Source: Bimastos eiseni (Eukaryota; Annelida; Clitellata; Crassiclitellata; Lumbricidae). From it: a stretch of DNA of 64,000 nucleotides. Numbering within the stretch: the first letter of the stretch is position 1; each line of letters opens with the position of its first letter. The translations under genes were made by a program, and so were the position numbers. Below, one piece after another: positions 21,696 to 34,200 of this stretch. The notes beneath the pieces are model-generated. The model saw only the letters and a program-made list of their open reading frames with translations. It did no database searches and was not told where the DNA came from. The stretch spans positions 34,677,571-34,741,570 of the forward strand of contig OY365811.1 in assembly GCA_959347315.1 (NCBI GenBank), given 5' to 3'.

Positions 21696-24600
21696 ATGGA
21701 TTATATTGGTTTTGGTTATGCTTTGACTGTAGCTGCAGGAGGAGCGATAGGATACGTCAAAGCAGGTTTGATACCGTGCCATCGACAGATTACAGAATTG
21801 GGACTTAACGGGAACTGGTCAGGGTTGGGCGGAAAATACGAGGGTCATAGATCGATTCATATAATGTTCTCTGGCGCCTATGCCCGTGTTTTGTTATAAG
21901 CTCCATATGTTAGCCAAGAACAATGCGCAGATTTACGACAGGCGAATGTGAACTATTATTAAGATTATCAGATTCGTGGACCGACATTTGTGACAATCAC
22001 TAACGCATGCAACTTGGCATCTTTCTTGCGCCTTTACTTTTATATACATGAATAAATGAGGAAATATATATGAATTAGCGATATTAAGAATTTAGGCATT
22101 ATTTTTAAGGACGGTACACGCAATCTGCAATCTGGCAGATCCATAGTCATGCAGCGATGATGCTATTTCAATTTCTGCTTTTCCTAAACCCGTTTTTCTT
22201 TAACAGCTGTTAGTAAGCAGTGCTTTTATTTTTATTTACTTGGCTAAAAGATATGACTGCTATTTGAGACTTTTGGATTGCACTCTTAGTTTGTTAACAT
22301 AACTTGAGTGTATAGATTTGCTACTACTTCTCTGCCTTGTCTTGTTGTCACACTTTCTTGATAGGCCAAATTTTCTTTACTTTAATCTTCCACAAGATGC
22401 GTGAGTAAATTTTGAATGTGTTTTCCTTCCTTTATATAGATTTCTTATTCTTTTGCTGGACTGTATGGCCTTTGTTGTGTCACTGTATTCTTCCAATGCA
22501 AATCACCCACTCTCTGCATGTGGATTGACCCTTCTTTATCTTCCCCTGTGAAAGTCTTACTAAATGCTATGGCTTTGAGTAGGTTGCGTATTTCTTTGTC
22601 ACATCCAGGAAAAGATGACTAATTGGGATGCACTGAGCACACTGAGGTTGATGTTTAGGCTGCAGGCTAAACTCAATGACTGATTGACTGTATGTGCCAA
22701 CTTGAGATGCTGACCCTATCTTCCTCTGTGTACTGCTGCTTATCCATTCATCTTTTCATAAAGATCAAAAATGTCTCTGCAGCAGTCTACTTGCCAACAT
22801 GTTTCAAACTTTTAGGCTAACTTATTCTATGCAATTTATTCTCCACGTTTGTGTCCTGCAAACCATCACTTATTAATTAGTGTCACACAGTACTAGTATT
22901 CATAGAATGCCATATGGTGCTAAATGCGCACTTGGGTCTTGGACTGCTTCTGCCCAAGACCACCCTTATATGGCTGCTGGCCCTTTGTTTTGAAGTTATA
23001 TTCTCTCAACGATTTGCTCTAGGATTCCAACTGGGGTGCTTCTGTTTCTGCCTGTGCTCTTAAGGCGTTTTTGTTTCCATGGGTCTTTTAACACTGGAAC
23101 GCCTCTGATTAGGTTATATCACGAGAGTCACTATAGAAATCCATAAATACAATATCAACTGTTGTATGAATCTTCATATAAATAATACTGTGTGGATTTA
23201 TTTGCGTGCATGTCTCTGGCTTATGTGGCATTCTGCTAGACTTAAAGTGTAGTAGTGTCCCCCTTTAGCTATTAACAGGATGTGATATTTAACGCACCTT
23301 CCAACACCTGTTTTGTAGCACTAAATAATGGCTTTTCAGTATCATCCATTGTTGCACATGGCATTTAAGACATATCCCATGACGACTTTGCATCAATTAA
23401 CGTGTAACGAAAATGTTAATCACTCATCGCTAATTGATCAAAAGAAGTTGTAATGTCCTGAAAAACTGAACTTAAGTGAACTCTTAAAAGCTATTAACTG
23501 CTCATTCAATATGGTGCTCGCTCCATTAGCCTAGACTCGTGTCATTACTGCCTCGGTTTCATTACATTACCCACAAGGCAAACTTTGTCTTAGGTTTCTG
23601 CTTAATCTTGCTTGCTTAGCTACTGATCCAATTGTAAGATCTGACGTGTTTGCGTATGATAAATGTCAGTCGCATTGATGCTGTCTCTTTTGTCTACATG
23701 GCTCCAGGTAGTACCATGTCATTGCTGATGGGCCTTCTGTTTGGTGGGCTGTCTGGTTTTGGTGCTTATCTGACATCACAAGATCCTGGAAATTTCTGGA
23801 TTCTACTTGGTAAATATATGTTATGGGTGATTACATTAAACAGTCATTTTATTTTTATGTTCACATAAAGTTTTCTTTTTGTGTGTTTTATTTATTTTGA
23901 TTTTTTTGCATTATGTCTGTTTCAGCTGTCTGATGTGAGTTAAATATGCAGCTGTGCTTCTTCAGACATGATTGAAGTATAAAAATATTTTATATACATG
24001 TATATTGCTGATGAATATAATAAAATATTCAAATGTTTTTACTTTGCCAGGTATAATAAATTAATATTATAAATGAACAATATTGTGCATTTAGCTGTCA
24101 AAAAATAATGATTTAATTGATTCAACAATGTCTTATATACTTAGGTTCTAGTGGCTTTCTTGGAGCAATGATGGGATATCGATCGTTCATGTCTGGGAAA
24201 TTCATGCCTGCAGGTTTAGTTGCTACTCTAAGGTTAGTGGTTATTGTTCCAACTAATAAAAGTTATAGCATCACTCAAACTTTTAACATCCATATTTTGG
24301 TTAAATGGTATAGTTATTGCATGCCTTCTTTAACACTTTAGTGATGTAAGTGTACAAGAAGTGACAGGGAAGCCATTGCTGCTCGTCGTTTGAATTTTTC
24401 TGTCTTTAGCTGTATGTTTTCTGACTAGGTTTCAGGTTTGTACTGTTGAGTTAAGCACATGCAGGTAGGACATTCCAGACTGCCATCATTTTCCTTAGGG
24501 TGAAGTTTGTCTGTTAATTTTGCATACAATCTGTTATCAGTGATTCACTGCATTTTTATTGCTTTTCTGGACTCTTACTACACTTCACTTGTACTTGTAT

Positions 24601-25250
24601 GACTTAACTCAGGACGAGGGAATAAAAACTTCTTTGAAGTTATGTTGCCCATTAAATTTTTATAGCATAAGGGGTTTAGACAAATGGAAACAAAACAGGT
24701 CCTCGAACACTAGAGTATTACTGTGAAATGTGTCATCAAAAATATATGGAAGACGATAGGAGGTCATGAAAAACTGCTTTACTAGTAAAGGTTGTAAGAT
24801 GAGACAAAAATATTTCTATTGCTAAAGCCACAAGAAGACAGAGTGGACACCAAATTGTCCCCTTTGTAAACTTGTTTATCCATTCTGTCTTGTTTGTTTA
24901 GGTTCAAATGATCATGGCTCCAGTTTGAATGGCGATTCGGTGCATTAAAACTTTTCCTTACAGCTTATTATGCCTGATGTGCAGTTCTTACTACAACCTG
25001 AGTGACAAATTATGGTTTATAGACCTGTATGGCAACATTTGTGAAGTTGCTTGACTTTTTGTTATGTTGTGTTTTACGTGTAATATCTGTCAGAATAATT
25101 AATGGGTACATGTAATAACTATGCTATCACTTTATATTACATTACCTCTTGTTGAATTGTTCAATATTTTTTATGAGTACATCTTGTGCTTTTTTTATTT
25201 GTTGTAGCATTTTGATGGTGATACGACTGTTGCCACGCCTTCTAAAGTAG
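21696..25250 (+). CDS. TMEM14: TMEM14 family transmembrane protein, 4 coding exons, 100 aa
   Basis: Coding exons 21696-21765, 23708-23809, 24145-24232 and 25208-25250 (70+102+88+43 nt). Introns are GT-AG in phases 1, 1 and 2, and the stop is TAG. The start MDYIGFGYA matches the TMEM14A N-terminus (MD-IGFGYA). The motifs [32 protein letters not shown] and the closing [10 protein letters not shown] follow the order and length (about 100-112 aa) of the family (Pfam Tmemb_14). Four short hydrophobic helices are visible. In vertebrates TMEM14C sits in the inner mitochondrial membrane and is needed for porphyrin import in heme synthesis, and TMEM14A has been linked to mitochondria or ER and apoptosis. 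Which paralogue this represents is not decidable by eye. An ATTAAA polyadenylation signal is at 25319. Confidence 0.93.
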
Positions 25251-25318
25251 AGTGGGCTGACATTGCAATACGATTAGAGACTACTTTCCAGATTTACGAC
25301 ATCAATTGGCTATTACTC

Positions 25319-25324
25319 TATTAA
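25319..25324 (+). terminator. Polyadenylation signal ATTAAA for TMEM14
   Basis: The first AATAAA-type hexamer after the stop codon, 69 bp downstream. It is a common variant signal. Confidence 0.45.
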
Positions 25325-25589
25325 ATATGTGTATGCTTGTTGAGAAAATAGTTATGCTGTTACTTATGGAAATTTCATTCATATTAGATGTGTCATGAGT
25401 TACTCTCAATTTAACAAACAAGTCCATGGTAATGCCTTGTTTCGATTCAGGGTCATCATCACTCGACTAGGTCTTCCGATTTTTTGTCCCTTGCTATAAC
25501 TCCTGTTAGGACAAGTCTTGTGTAATGATGGAAGAGGGGACTGCGTTATGAAAAACGGCGATGATGTCAAGTTGATAACTTTAATGAAC

Positions 25590-26590
25590 AATATAATATA
25601 ATGTCAAGTGCTGTATAAACTAAAATTGCGAACATTATAGCTATAGATATGAACAGTATATATAAAGACAGACAGTATAAGGCCTATCAACAGTAGTAAA
25701 TATATATATGTATAGACAGAGACTGACAGACAGTAGGCACAGCCAAGTGAATCAGAGTGGGCGAGTGGGCTGAGACAGATGGAGAGACGGGCATTATGAC
25801 CAAATATGGCTGAGGCAATGGCGAATGCCGGGATAGGATAGGTTAAAAAAGACCGGGTTGGGAGGAAGAGCGATGGGCTGAGCGCCTGAGAGATTTGATG
25901 TAAGATGACCAAATAAGGATACAATCGGGACAAATAACCAAATAAGGATAGACATGAGGTAGAAGGACCATAATGGGAGGATGCAAGAAAGGGTATAAAA
26001 GATGGGAGAAATTGAGAGTCGGGATTCACTCTCAGAAGGCGTCAGGTGCACGACAGAGGACGTCATCGACTGCAAGAGGAATCCGCTCTCAAGGAAGCGA
26101 CTGGAAAACGACAGATGACCAAGACGATAGAGATAGGTCTGGTTAAGGTCGACAGTATGAGAGTGATGAGGAACATTAGTGAAGTAGCAAGCTAAGTTGT
26201 TCTACGTTAATATATTTTGAAGTTAACCTAAATAATAAGAATAATAATCAGAAAGAGACTCTGGTGTCATTTTGTTGAACTATAACGTAAACGCAAACCG
26301 AAGAGACTGGAGACACACGGCTACAATCCATCAACGCTTCCACCAAGAATTGATGTCCAGATTGTTGTTTGAGAAAGGGCAACAACAATCATTTCCCTCC
26401 ATTACATGGTCGCAGTGGGAAAAGAAGTTCAACAACGAGAGACGAGGAGTTCAACTGAAACTAGAACGAAACGAGAACGTCGGAAGAAGAACATTTCTTC
26501 GACCCCTCCCCTCGTCACAAATGTCTGACCCCTACGACCATGACGTCATTTATGGACGGCCCCTAAGGTCTTAATCCAGTCTTGCACCTC
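25590..26590. other. Unassigned region, possibly LTR-retrotransposon-derived
   Basis: A GGGTATAAAAG TATA box at about 25993, a GC-richer transcribed-looking stretch after it, an AATAATAAGAATAATAATC stretch near 26230 and an open stretch of about 100 codons at 26272-26574 rich in Arg/Asn/Gln are all compatible with an LTR plus leader. I found neither a second LTR nor gag/pol motifs, so this is only a suggestion. Confidence 0.25.
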
Positions 26591-26841
26591 ATAAAAGCTT
26601 TTACAGTGATTCCACATAATAATATATTCGCTTATTGCTATTAGAATGGCCGATAAAATATTTTATTAGTCATCGTATCCGCATAATTAGGCTACAAATC
26701 ATGGATATGTATTTGTACATGGATAGTTGAACTCCTGTTGTACAGTACTATTAATACATATCGAAATGCTATAAATGACGAGTCTAAGAATAGTGGTTTC
26801 AAAGCAGCGGGAAATCCTCTCGGCGTTCGTTTTATGAGCGT

Positions 26842-26893
26842 CACGTGACTGCAGAAAAAAATCGTTCATGGCGGATGTAACTAGGAAGCAATG
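26842..26893 (+). promoter_or_regulatory. Candidate promoter and first exon (CACGTG E-box, ATGGCGGAT, splice donor)
   Basis: CACGTG at 26842-26847 is followed 20 bp later by ATGGCGGATG (YY1-like, possible start or leader) and, at 26894, by a good donor GTAAGA. If spliced to the acceptor at 31203 the ATG would open an upstream frame that closes quickly, so this could be a 5-prime untranslated exon of the JAK gene. The link is inference, without transcript support. Confidence 0.3.
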
Positions 26894-27306
26894 GTAAGAT
26901 CGCTGATTTATTTTTGCCTTTCTCTTCTAAACTAATAGCGCAATGTTTAGAAGATCGCCTTCTGATCTGCTGATAATCTGCTGTTATCTTGCGATTGATG
27001 GCTCGATCATTTCGCGATCATCTCAGCAAATTATCTTATTATGGCCTGACACTGATCCGCGTATGATACTTCCTCTATCAGGCTATCCACATAGTAAGTC
27101 GTTTCCATGGGTAGGCCTACTCAGAGATGTCCTGGTCTGCAGACAGGGAACTAGCCAAGCGCATAGTAAGCTATCTAGAATTCCGTGCAGGGCTCCTACT
27201 TATTTACGAGCTGTGTGCAAAGTCATCGAAGTTGTCCGTAGCAGAGTGAATGGGTGCAAAGTGTCTGATTGGTGGATTGTGCTGGTTGAGAAACATTGAA
27301 TGGTGG

Positions 27307-29106
27307 CAGTGGCGTAGCGAGGCAAAGCGCCGCCTGGGGCGAAGGTACAAAATGTCGCCTCTGCCTATTTTGCCATCACTTCGTTCTTGCATATACAGAC
27401 CTACCCCGAGATACATGTATGCACAAGGCGATAGGCATAGGGCGCCTGTTTTGAGTGCTTTCATTCTGCTCTTATATACATTATGACTATTCTATCCAGT
27501 ATTCAAATAATTGTAGGGCCTACAGTTAGTAACAGCATCAGAATGCAGTATCGACATTAAAACTGTATGTCCTTTGACTAATTAAAATGCATTATCATTA
27601 GATATAAAGATATGAAAATAGAATGAGATTGTATTAATTAAGAAATTAACCGGTTATAAAACAAATGAAGCAAGCCTCACAATAAAGTTACTAAACGTCT
27701 TGCAGGCTAGATCGAAAATTGTAAAAAGTCCCCATAAAATTAAAATAATACAATACAAATCATAGGGCCTATTTTTTCCCTATACGCATTGAAAAAAAGT
27801 CCTAGGCCTAAACAATAATTTAATCATAGTCAGACCATAGTAAGTATGGTACTTAGAATAGATTAGTAACTAATAACTTTGACTAATTGGAGCACTCATG
27901 AGTAGTAACCTTGAAGGGGCGCTATATAAATTTTCGTAATGAAAGAATGAACTTATCATACAGATACGGTACGGTCTCTTACTTTCATTATGCCTGTCAA
28001 CTGTTACAATTTTAAATTTTACTTTTCTTGTTTTCCCTGCAGCAAAATTACTAATAACCTTGTCAAAGTTAATTGTGCTTGTGAAATAGCGTTCATTCAA
28101 CTGAAAGAATTGCTATATTCGAATGTAGTGATTCTCTAATTGTGGGTCTTAAGTAGGTTGTAATTAGTTTATTATGATTAGTTTTGTTTTGAAATCCAAA
28201 TTCTGTTTAGGCAATAACTCTTTCATGAACCCAGATTCTAATTAAGAAAGATTTTTTGATAAATCCAGCTTCTATTTAAGCTAGATTTCGATTGTGAATC
28301 CAACTTTGCATTAATTTTTTCATTACTCAAAGTAGGCAAACTCCAACTTTCATTACTCAAATTTCTGTTTCATAAAACTTTATTTACATCAATACATATT
28401 TTGCAAGTTTTTTCATAAATAAAATTTATATTTAAGCAGAGATTGTCCTTAATTAATCTAACTTTTAACTTAGGAAAGAATGATTTTTCATCAATCTATG
28501 AATTTGCACATTATTATAATTGCAAAATTTATTTCATTTGATAGGTGTGAAAGTCATGGCAAGATAGCCAGAGGCGGCATTGCCATTTTGCAGCGTATCT
28601 AATAACACTAGCTGCCATTTGATGGTCCTTCTGTATATCGTATATGTTAGTTTTAAGTCGAGAAGAAGTAAGAAAAGCATGTGGTGCCTGGTTGAGACAA
28701 GAGCAGCAAGAATCTTGAAGAGTGCAATTTATACAACAAGAATTTCTTATTTATTTTTTGCCAAAAATGCCGCCTCTAGGACAAGTGCCGCCTGGGGCCA
28801 TTTTGAGCTTTATTATTATTGCAAAATTTATTTCATTTGATAGATGCGAAAGTCATGGCAAGATAGACAGAAGCGTGTCTATTGACATTAGGTGCCATTC
28901 GATGGTCCTTCGGTATATCGTATATGTTACTTTTAAGTCTAGAAATAGCAAAAAAGCATTTAGGTTTAGACAAGAGCAGCAAGAATCTTGAAGAGTGCAA
29001 GTTATAAAAAAATTATTTTTTATTTATTTTTTCCCGAATGTACCGCCCCTAGGACAAGCGCCGCTTGGGGCGGTTCGCCCCCTCGCCCCCCCTCGCTACA
29101 CCACTG
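27307..29106. mobile_element. Non-autonomous hAT-like element, 1.8 kb
   Basis: The ends are CAGTGGCGTAGCGAGG (27307) and the reverse complement of CAGTGGTGTAGCGAGG (29091-29106), 15 of 16 identical. The flanks AATGGTGG (27299-27306) and AATGGTGA (29107-29114) form an 8-bp target duplication with one difference, as hAT elements make. No transposase frame is present. The interior holds a tandem duplication and retroelement-end debris near 27910. Confidence 0.75.
28515..29065 (+). repeat. Tandem duplication, period 299 bp, inside the hAT-like element
   Basis: GCAAAATTTATTTCATTTGA occurs at 28522 and 28821. The following 200 bp (AAGTCATGGCAAGATAG, GATGGTCCTTC, TATATCGTATATGTTA and others) are repeated in order with scattered substitutions. 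Confidence 0.85.
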
Positions 29107-30079
29107 AATGGTGACAGTGTGCAACTATGGATGTATCTCAGTACGACTTCCTGAAAGGTGGGATTTAGTTGTTAATGGAAAGCTTGGAGAGGTATATATA
29201 CTGTATATAAATTATGATATATACAGGTATTTTCGTTTATTTTGAAAGAAAACAGTCTGACAAAATGCAGAAAGTCTAGCACAAAATGACAATGGACAAT
29301 ACAGGTAGCTAGAATTGAACAACAAGCTAGTAAATATTTGTATATTATGATATCTTGGGATAAATTAAGAGTTAGCCTTGGGTTGGAGAATATGGTTGTG
29401 TGCTCTAGGTCTTATGGATGGAGATGAAGGGGAGGTAGGTAATTGGTGAAGAGCATGCTTGAGGTTATTTTAAATGGAGAAAGGAAGTTTGGCGTCTGCT
29501 ATGTTAGCAAGTTCAGAGACTGTTGGAAAGGATTGTACTAGGTAACCTAGGCTTTTAGCTCTTCTTAGGAGTTGCTTAGAGAGATGGTGGCTGACTGAAA
29601 AAGGATTCTATGGGATAGCTTATCAGTGGCATGTCCATCGTCCAAGATAAACAGAAGTGGTCCTTACAAAATTTAAACCTGAAGGACATCACAAGAAAGT
29701 TGGTTTTGTCGTCAATAATGACTTACAGATTTTACAGAAGAGGAGTGGAAAAGAAGTAAGACCAAAAGCAAGGAAGCGCTATATTGTAAATGCCAAACAA
29801 AACAGATACCGCAGTAGTTATTGAAAAAGTGCTAAAATCTGCAGAAATGTCTTGAACCTGAGCTATTAGTGACTAGGCTCTATAACATAGCACCCAATGG
29901 AGTTATCCATCTTGAAATGTGAAGTTTTGCCGTTGCTTGGACTCGAGACACTATGAACCTTTAAATCGATGAAATCCAGCAATATAACGGAACATCAGAA
30001 TAATGTTATTTGGTATTATATGCATTACTGCCATAATATTATGTGACTGAAAGTTGACAAGGAATATCAGGGTCATCCA

Positions 30080-30320
30080 GAAAAGTTATCGGCTCTTGTT
30101 CATTCCATGTCCCTGCTCTTAAGGAATGGGATCGACTGCTGCTCTCTCTTCGTTGCTCAAATTCACTTCATTCCTTCAAAAAGTGTCTCAAAACTTGCTA
30201 TTGCTCATTAGCATTAAAGGATTTTTAAATCTAAGTGCATCTTTTCCTGGTGACTGACTGATCTGTGCCTCAGAATCTCATTTCGGTGTGACCTTGCGTA
30301 CGGTTAAAATTTTATTAATA
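30080..30320 (+). mobile_element. LINE relic (reverse transcriptase C-terminus and 3-prime UTR)
   Basis: Translated from about 30102: FHVPALKEWDRLLLSLRC, then SLHSFKKCLKT. This is the usual end of L2/CR1-like reverse transcriptases (A-LWNSLP...SL-SFK-LKT). The tail after it contains CATTTCGGTGTGACC, found again in reverse at about 41423-41465. Truncated and inactive. Confidence 0.6.
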
Positions 30321-31203
30321 GTTATAGTTCAGTTTCAGAATTGTTAATTGGATTTAGATGAATGATGTGCATTGGCAACAGATGCAAAATTTCCTCAACT
30401 CGTGTTTATACAAGATTTATATCTACTGACTGAAAGTCTGACAGCTGCTTAACTGTTTGTCCTCCATGAAACAATTATACACTATTTCCATTTATCCTTG
30501 TGAGTACACTGTAAGTCTGTTCTCTCATGTTCTTTTTAATATTGCCTGTCATAATTTATTTCCATTTGCATGGCAATTTAATATGTCAGCTGTTACCTTG
30601 AACAATTCATTTGCTGCTGGCATTTAATACTAATTGGCTACTAAATATATAAACTAAATATATTTACCTCGTACTTATATACACAGCACATGCAGCCATA
30701 CATTTTTTATTTTCAGACCTATCATTAATGAATGCTTTATATTATATATACAGTATATATATCTATATATGTGTGACTGTGTGTATATCAGCATATATAT
30801 AATATATAAATATGTATATATACATGTACACTATATATATTCTGAAGAGCCCGCTTACAGTGCATTTCCATTTATCCTCAATTGATATATTGTTATGGGC
30901 TTTCAAGAAATCATGATGATGTCATTAATTTTGTGCTTTCTATGGGGGAACTTTTCGTCTTTTCACTTCCATCAGTTGCATCCTGACTGCATTTGGCTCA
31001 GTTGATGGACATATCGATGACATCTTTCGATCGTTAGATTTGTTACTTAAAAATAGGAATTTGTATTGTTTCTTACACTTCTGCCCTTCTGTTTTATCCG
31101 TAGAGCTGCGTGCTAAAGTCTAGACTGAAGAATTAAATTTTAATTTTCCTTGTTTGTTATCAGATGCCATTAAGAGACGTAACATATTTTCTTCTTTTTG
31201 TAG

Positions 31204-31295
31204 GTTTTACACAATGGATGGATGAAACTGTAGTTTATTTTTCACAAGATAATTTTTGTATTTAAACTTAACGTTGGAGATCTTGGACCTTCAAA
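31204..31295 (+). promoter_or_regulatory. JAK 5-prime leader with three overlapping upstream ATGs
   Basis: A TTCTTTTTGTAG acceptor (ending at 31203) precedes ATGGATGGATGA, which holds ATGs at 31214, 31218 and 31222 in three frames. The stops are at 31223, 31263 and 31231, all before the JAK start at 31296. If this leader is in the mature mRNA, ribosomes meet short upstream frames first. The exon boundary is inferred. Confidence 0.45.
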
Positions 31296-34200
31296 ATGAG
31301 TAATGTTTCTGATATTGAGATAAGCTCTGATTCTATTGAATATGAGATTCATACTTCACAGTCTGTGCCTACTGATCTGAAAGGAATAGTAATCCTTTGT
31401 TACAATCATGACATACAATTTCGTTATCATGTCGTATGGATTAAACTAAACAACGACTGCATTGCCGACACATTAAGCTGTGAATTTCTGCAAAATTTTG
31501 CTCTCAAAGTGTGTTGCAAAGTTACACCACTTTCCTCCAACCTCTTCCATCTTTTTGATGAATCGGGAAAACATCTGGTTCCACTTGGAAAACTCTCGAA
31601 CAGCCAGTCGGCATTCTTGCTGAGAATGATCTGGAAGCCTCGGGATCTGAGGAAGCTGCATGACATGGATCCTGCTGCTCTGCAATATCTCTACCACCAG
31701 TGTCACGATGACTTTGTCTATGGCGACATCTTCGATAGACTATCCAAGAAGCAGAAGCAGCTTGAGTCGCTTCTGGGTATGGTGATCTTCGACATGGTGG
31801 CCTTTGCTTTGAACTCGGAGCCAAAGATCGAGCTGAAGGAGCTGAGGCGAAGATACCGTGCGAAACAGTTTATGAGCGAGAAGATCCTGACAGACATTGA
31901 ACCAATAAAGAGATTCAGGTCCCTCTACCGTGTGATCAACACATTCCGAATCAACCGCAACTGCAGCGAAAACCTCGGAAAGCACTATCGAGACTTTGCC
32001 GGCCAGGGATCGGAAAGCTCGAGCGAGGGAGCTGTGAATGTCATGCTCAGCTACATCAAGGCGATTACTGACATCGTGCCAGAGTATTTCGTCATCACAG
32101 GACAGATGGCGGACTGCAATAAAAGGGTCGTCATTGACCACCCAAAAAACATTATCTCTGTCCATCATTCTGATGGCACTAAGGCAAGTTAACTTGTTCT
32201 AAACAATTTTGTAGCAATAATTATTTTTCCAGTGCTTTTTTATCCTTTTATATACATACATACTTTATTGATTAATTGGTCATGCTCATATTCGAGCCGA
32301 TTATAGTAGAACAATCGGTGTATTCTGATTCACAAGATGATTTACCAATGCAGAGAGTGCCTCTGCACTGGCCTATATATATTCAAGATATCTTAGTTGA
32401 AGGGGTGCCATATAAATGCTCGATTACATTACACACATTGCGCTGTGGTGTGATGTTTACACTTGTAACTAGACAGAAGCTGTCGAACTATGTTTGCAGG
32501 AAGAATTGTTTGACATAACGAAGCTGCAACGGCATGATGGGATTGAGCTGTCTACGACACAAGTAAGAAGTGAAAATGGTCAGCTAGACGAAGTCTGGAT
32601 GTTGGGTCTGTACATCACAAAGCCTCAAAATGAGTGGCAGGTAACCAGTGTTTATCAAAGCCTCAATGTAAATGGCAGGTGACCTGCGTTTGTAAAGGCC
32701 TCAACATGGGTGGCAGATAACTGAGTATTGTTTAAATACACAGCAGCAATCAAACACCTATTTTGCCCTCTGTCTCAGTTCAATCGACAATGTTGCAAAC
32801 CTTGACATCCTATTGGTTCTAGGGTATTGAACAACCTCTAATTCAGAGGTCCCCAAAGTTTTGGATACCGAGGGCCACTTTAGTGACACAGCGAGAGCTT
32901 GTGGGCCAAAGGTTACCATGCGAGTGCCAAACTCGCGGAGCTTTGATTTTTTAATATAAGGCCTATAAGTATAAGGCCAACTTATATGCATATAATAAAA
33001 TGAAATAAGCAGTAATGAAGTGCTTGAATTTTAAATTAAAAATGTATGAGAATTTCGCAACTCATTGAATATTTATTTTATTTATTTATTAATTTTATTC
33101 TAACCTAAAATTTTATTTGTCAATACATTTGTAATAAAGTTAAAAGCGAATGTTTTTAAAATTTAACTTAAAATTTGTGTCAAAATTAAATTCACTCATT
33201 GGAATGAATGTCATGCGATTTGGGAAGTTGAGATTCTCAGTTATTATAAGCCTGTTACCAAATTGAGGTTCAAAGCTTGTTGCTGCAATGCCCCAAAAGT
33301 TAAATATTAAATGTTGCTAAAATGAATATTAAAATTATAATGCATTTGGCAAATTGGACATAGGCTAAGTATATTTTTTTCATAATTCGACCGAGGGCCG
33401 CATTAGGTCTGCTTGAGGGCCGCATGCAGCCCGCAGGCCCCTCTTTGAGGACCCCTGCTCTAATTTGACACAGTGCTTGACGCTCGTGAATAAACTGGTG
33501 CCCTGACTTCTGGACCTCCCCTAGACTACCAGCTGAAAGTCCCTCTGGTTTGACGCTGCACTCGCAAATAAACTGCTATTTAACCAAATAGATTTTATCA
33601 ATCTGTGATGACTAGTTGCATGTGATTTTAAGTGCATTTGTATTTTCAACAGCGGATCAATCTTCCTTTTGCAAGCTGTGATGAAGGTCTTCACATAGCA
33701 GCAGCCCTTGTGTCGCTGTACCAGTCAGTCGTTCTGTATCCATGTCACGAGCTCACAACCAACGAGCTTTTGGTTCCACCTAGTGTCGTGAAACTCAAGA
33801 GGTCTGGATACCATGGTCCACTGAGGTCAGCAGATTTTGTCCAATCAGAAGTCTAATTTGAAGTGTGTTGTAATTTTTTGCTTATTACATGCACAGGGTC
33901 ATTGGATATGAATCTGTGGTTAGAGCAAAGTGTGGGCAAGCATCTTGTTATGAGTCGCTGTACGGTTTGTGTGCGAAATGGCAATCATTGAATTTACTGA
34001 CCCGCTGCACAACCAGACAGATGCCCTCTTACAGCTTGATTTTCATTTGTGCAGGAGAGCGGATGGCTGGCATTATGTCCCTTGCACAACTATTTGCTTG
34101 TCTTTGCATCATTGGCTTTCTACAGACTGATCTGAAAGGAATAGTAATCCTTTGTTACAGTCTGTTATCATAACTTAAGCAGCCCCTGTTGGATCTGCCT

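Noticed and set aside
25604..26029. 141-codon minus-strand hydrophobic frame
   Set aside because: No family features are seen. It lies over a possible LTR-like region and is most likely a chance frame.
33889..34173. 94-codon frame in JAK intron 3 ending with an exon 1 copy, as an alternative exon
   Set aside because: Including it would add a stop codon before SH2. The main splice path from 33825 to 34405 restores the family sequence. The copied 34-mer itself is reported as a finding.
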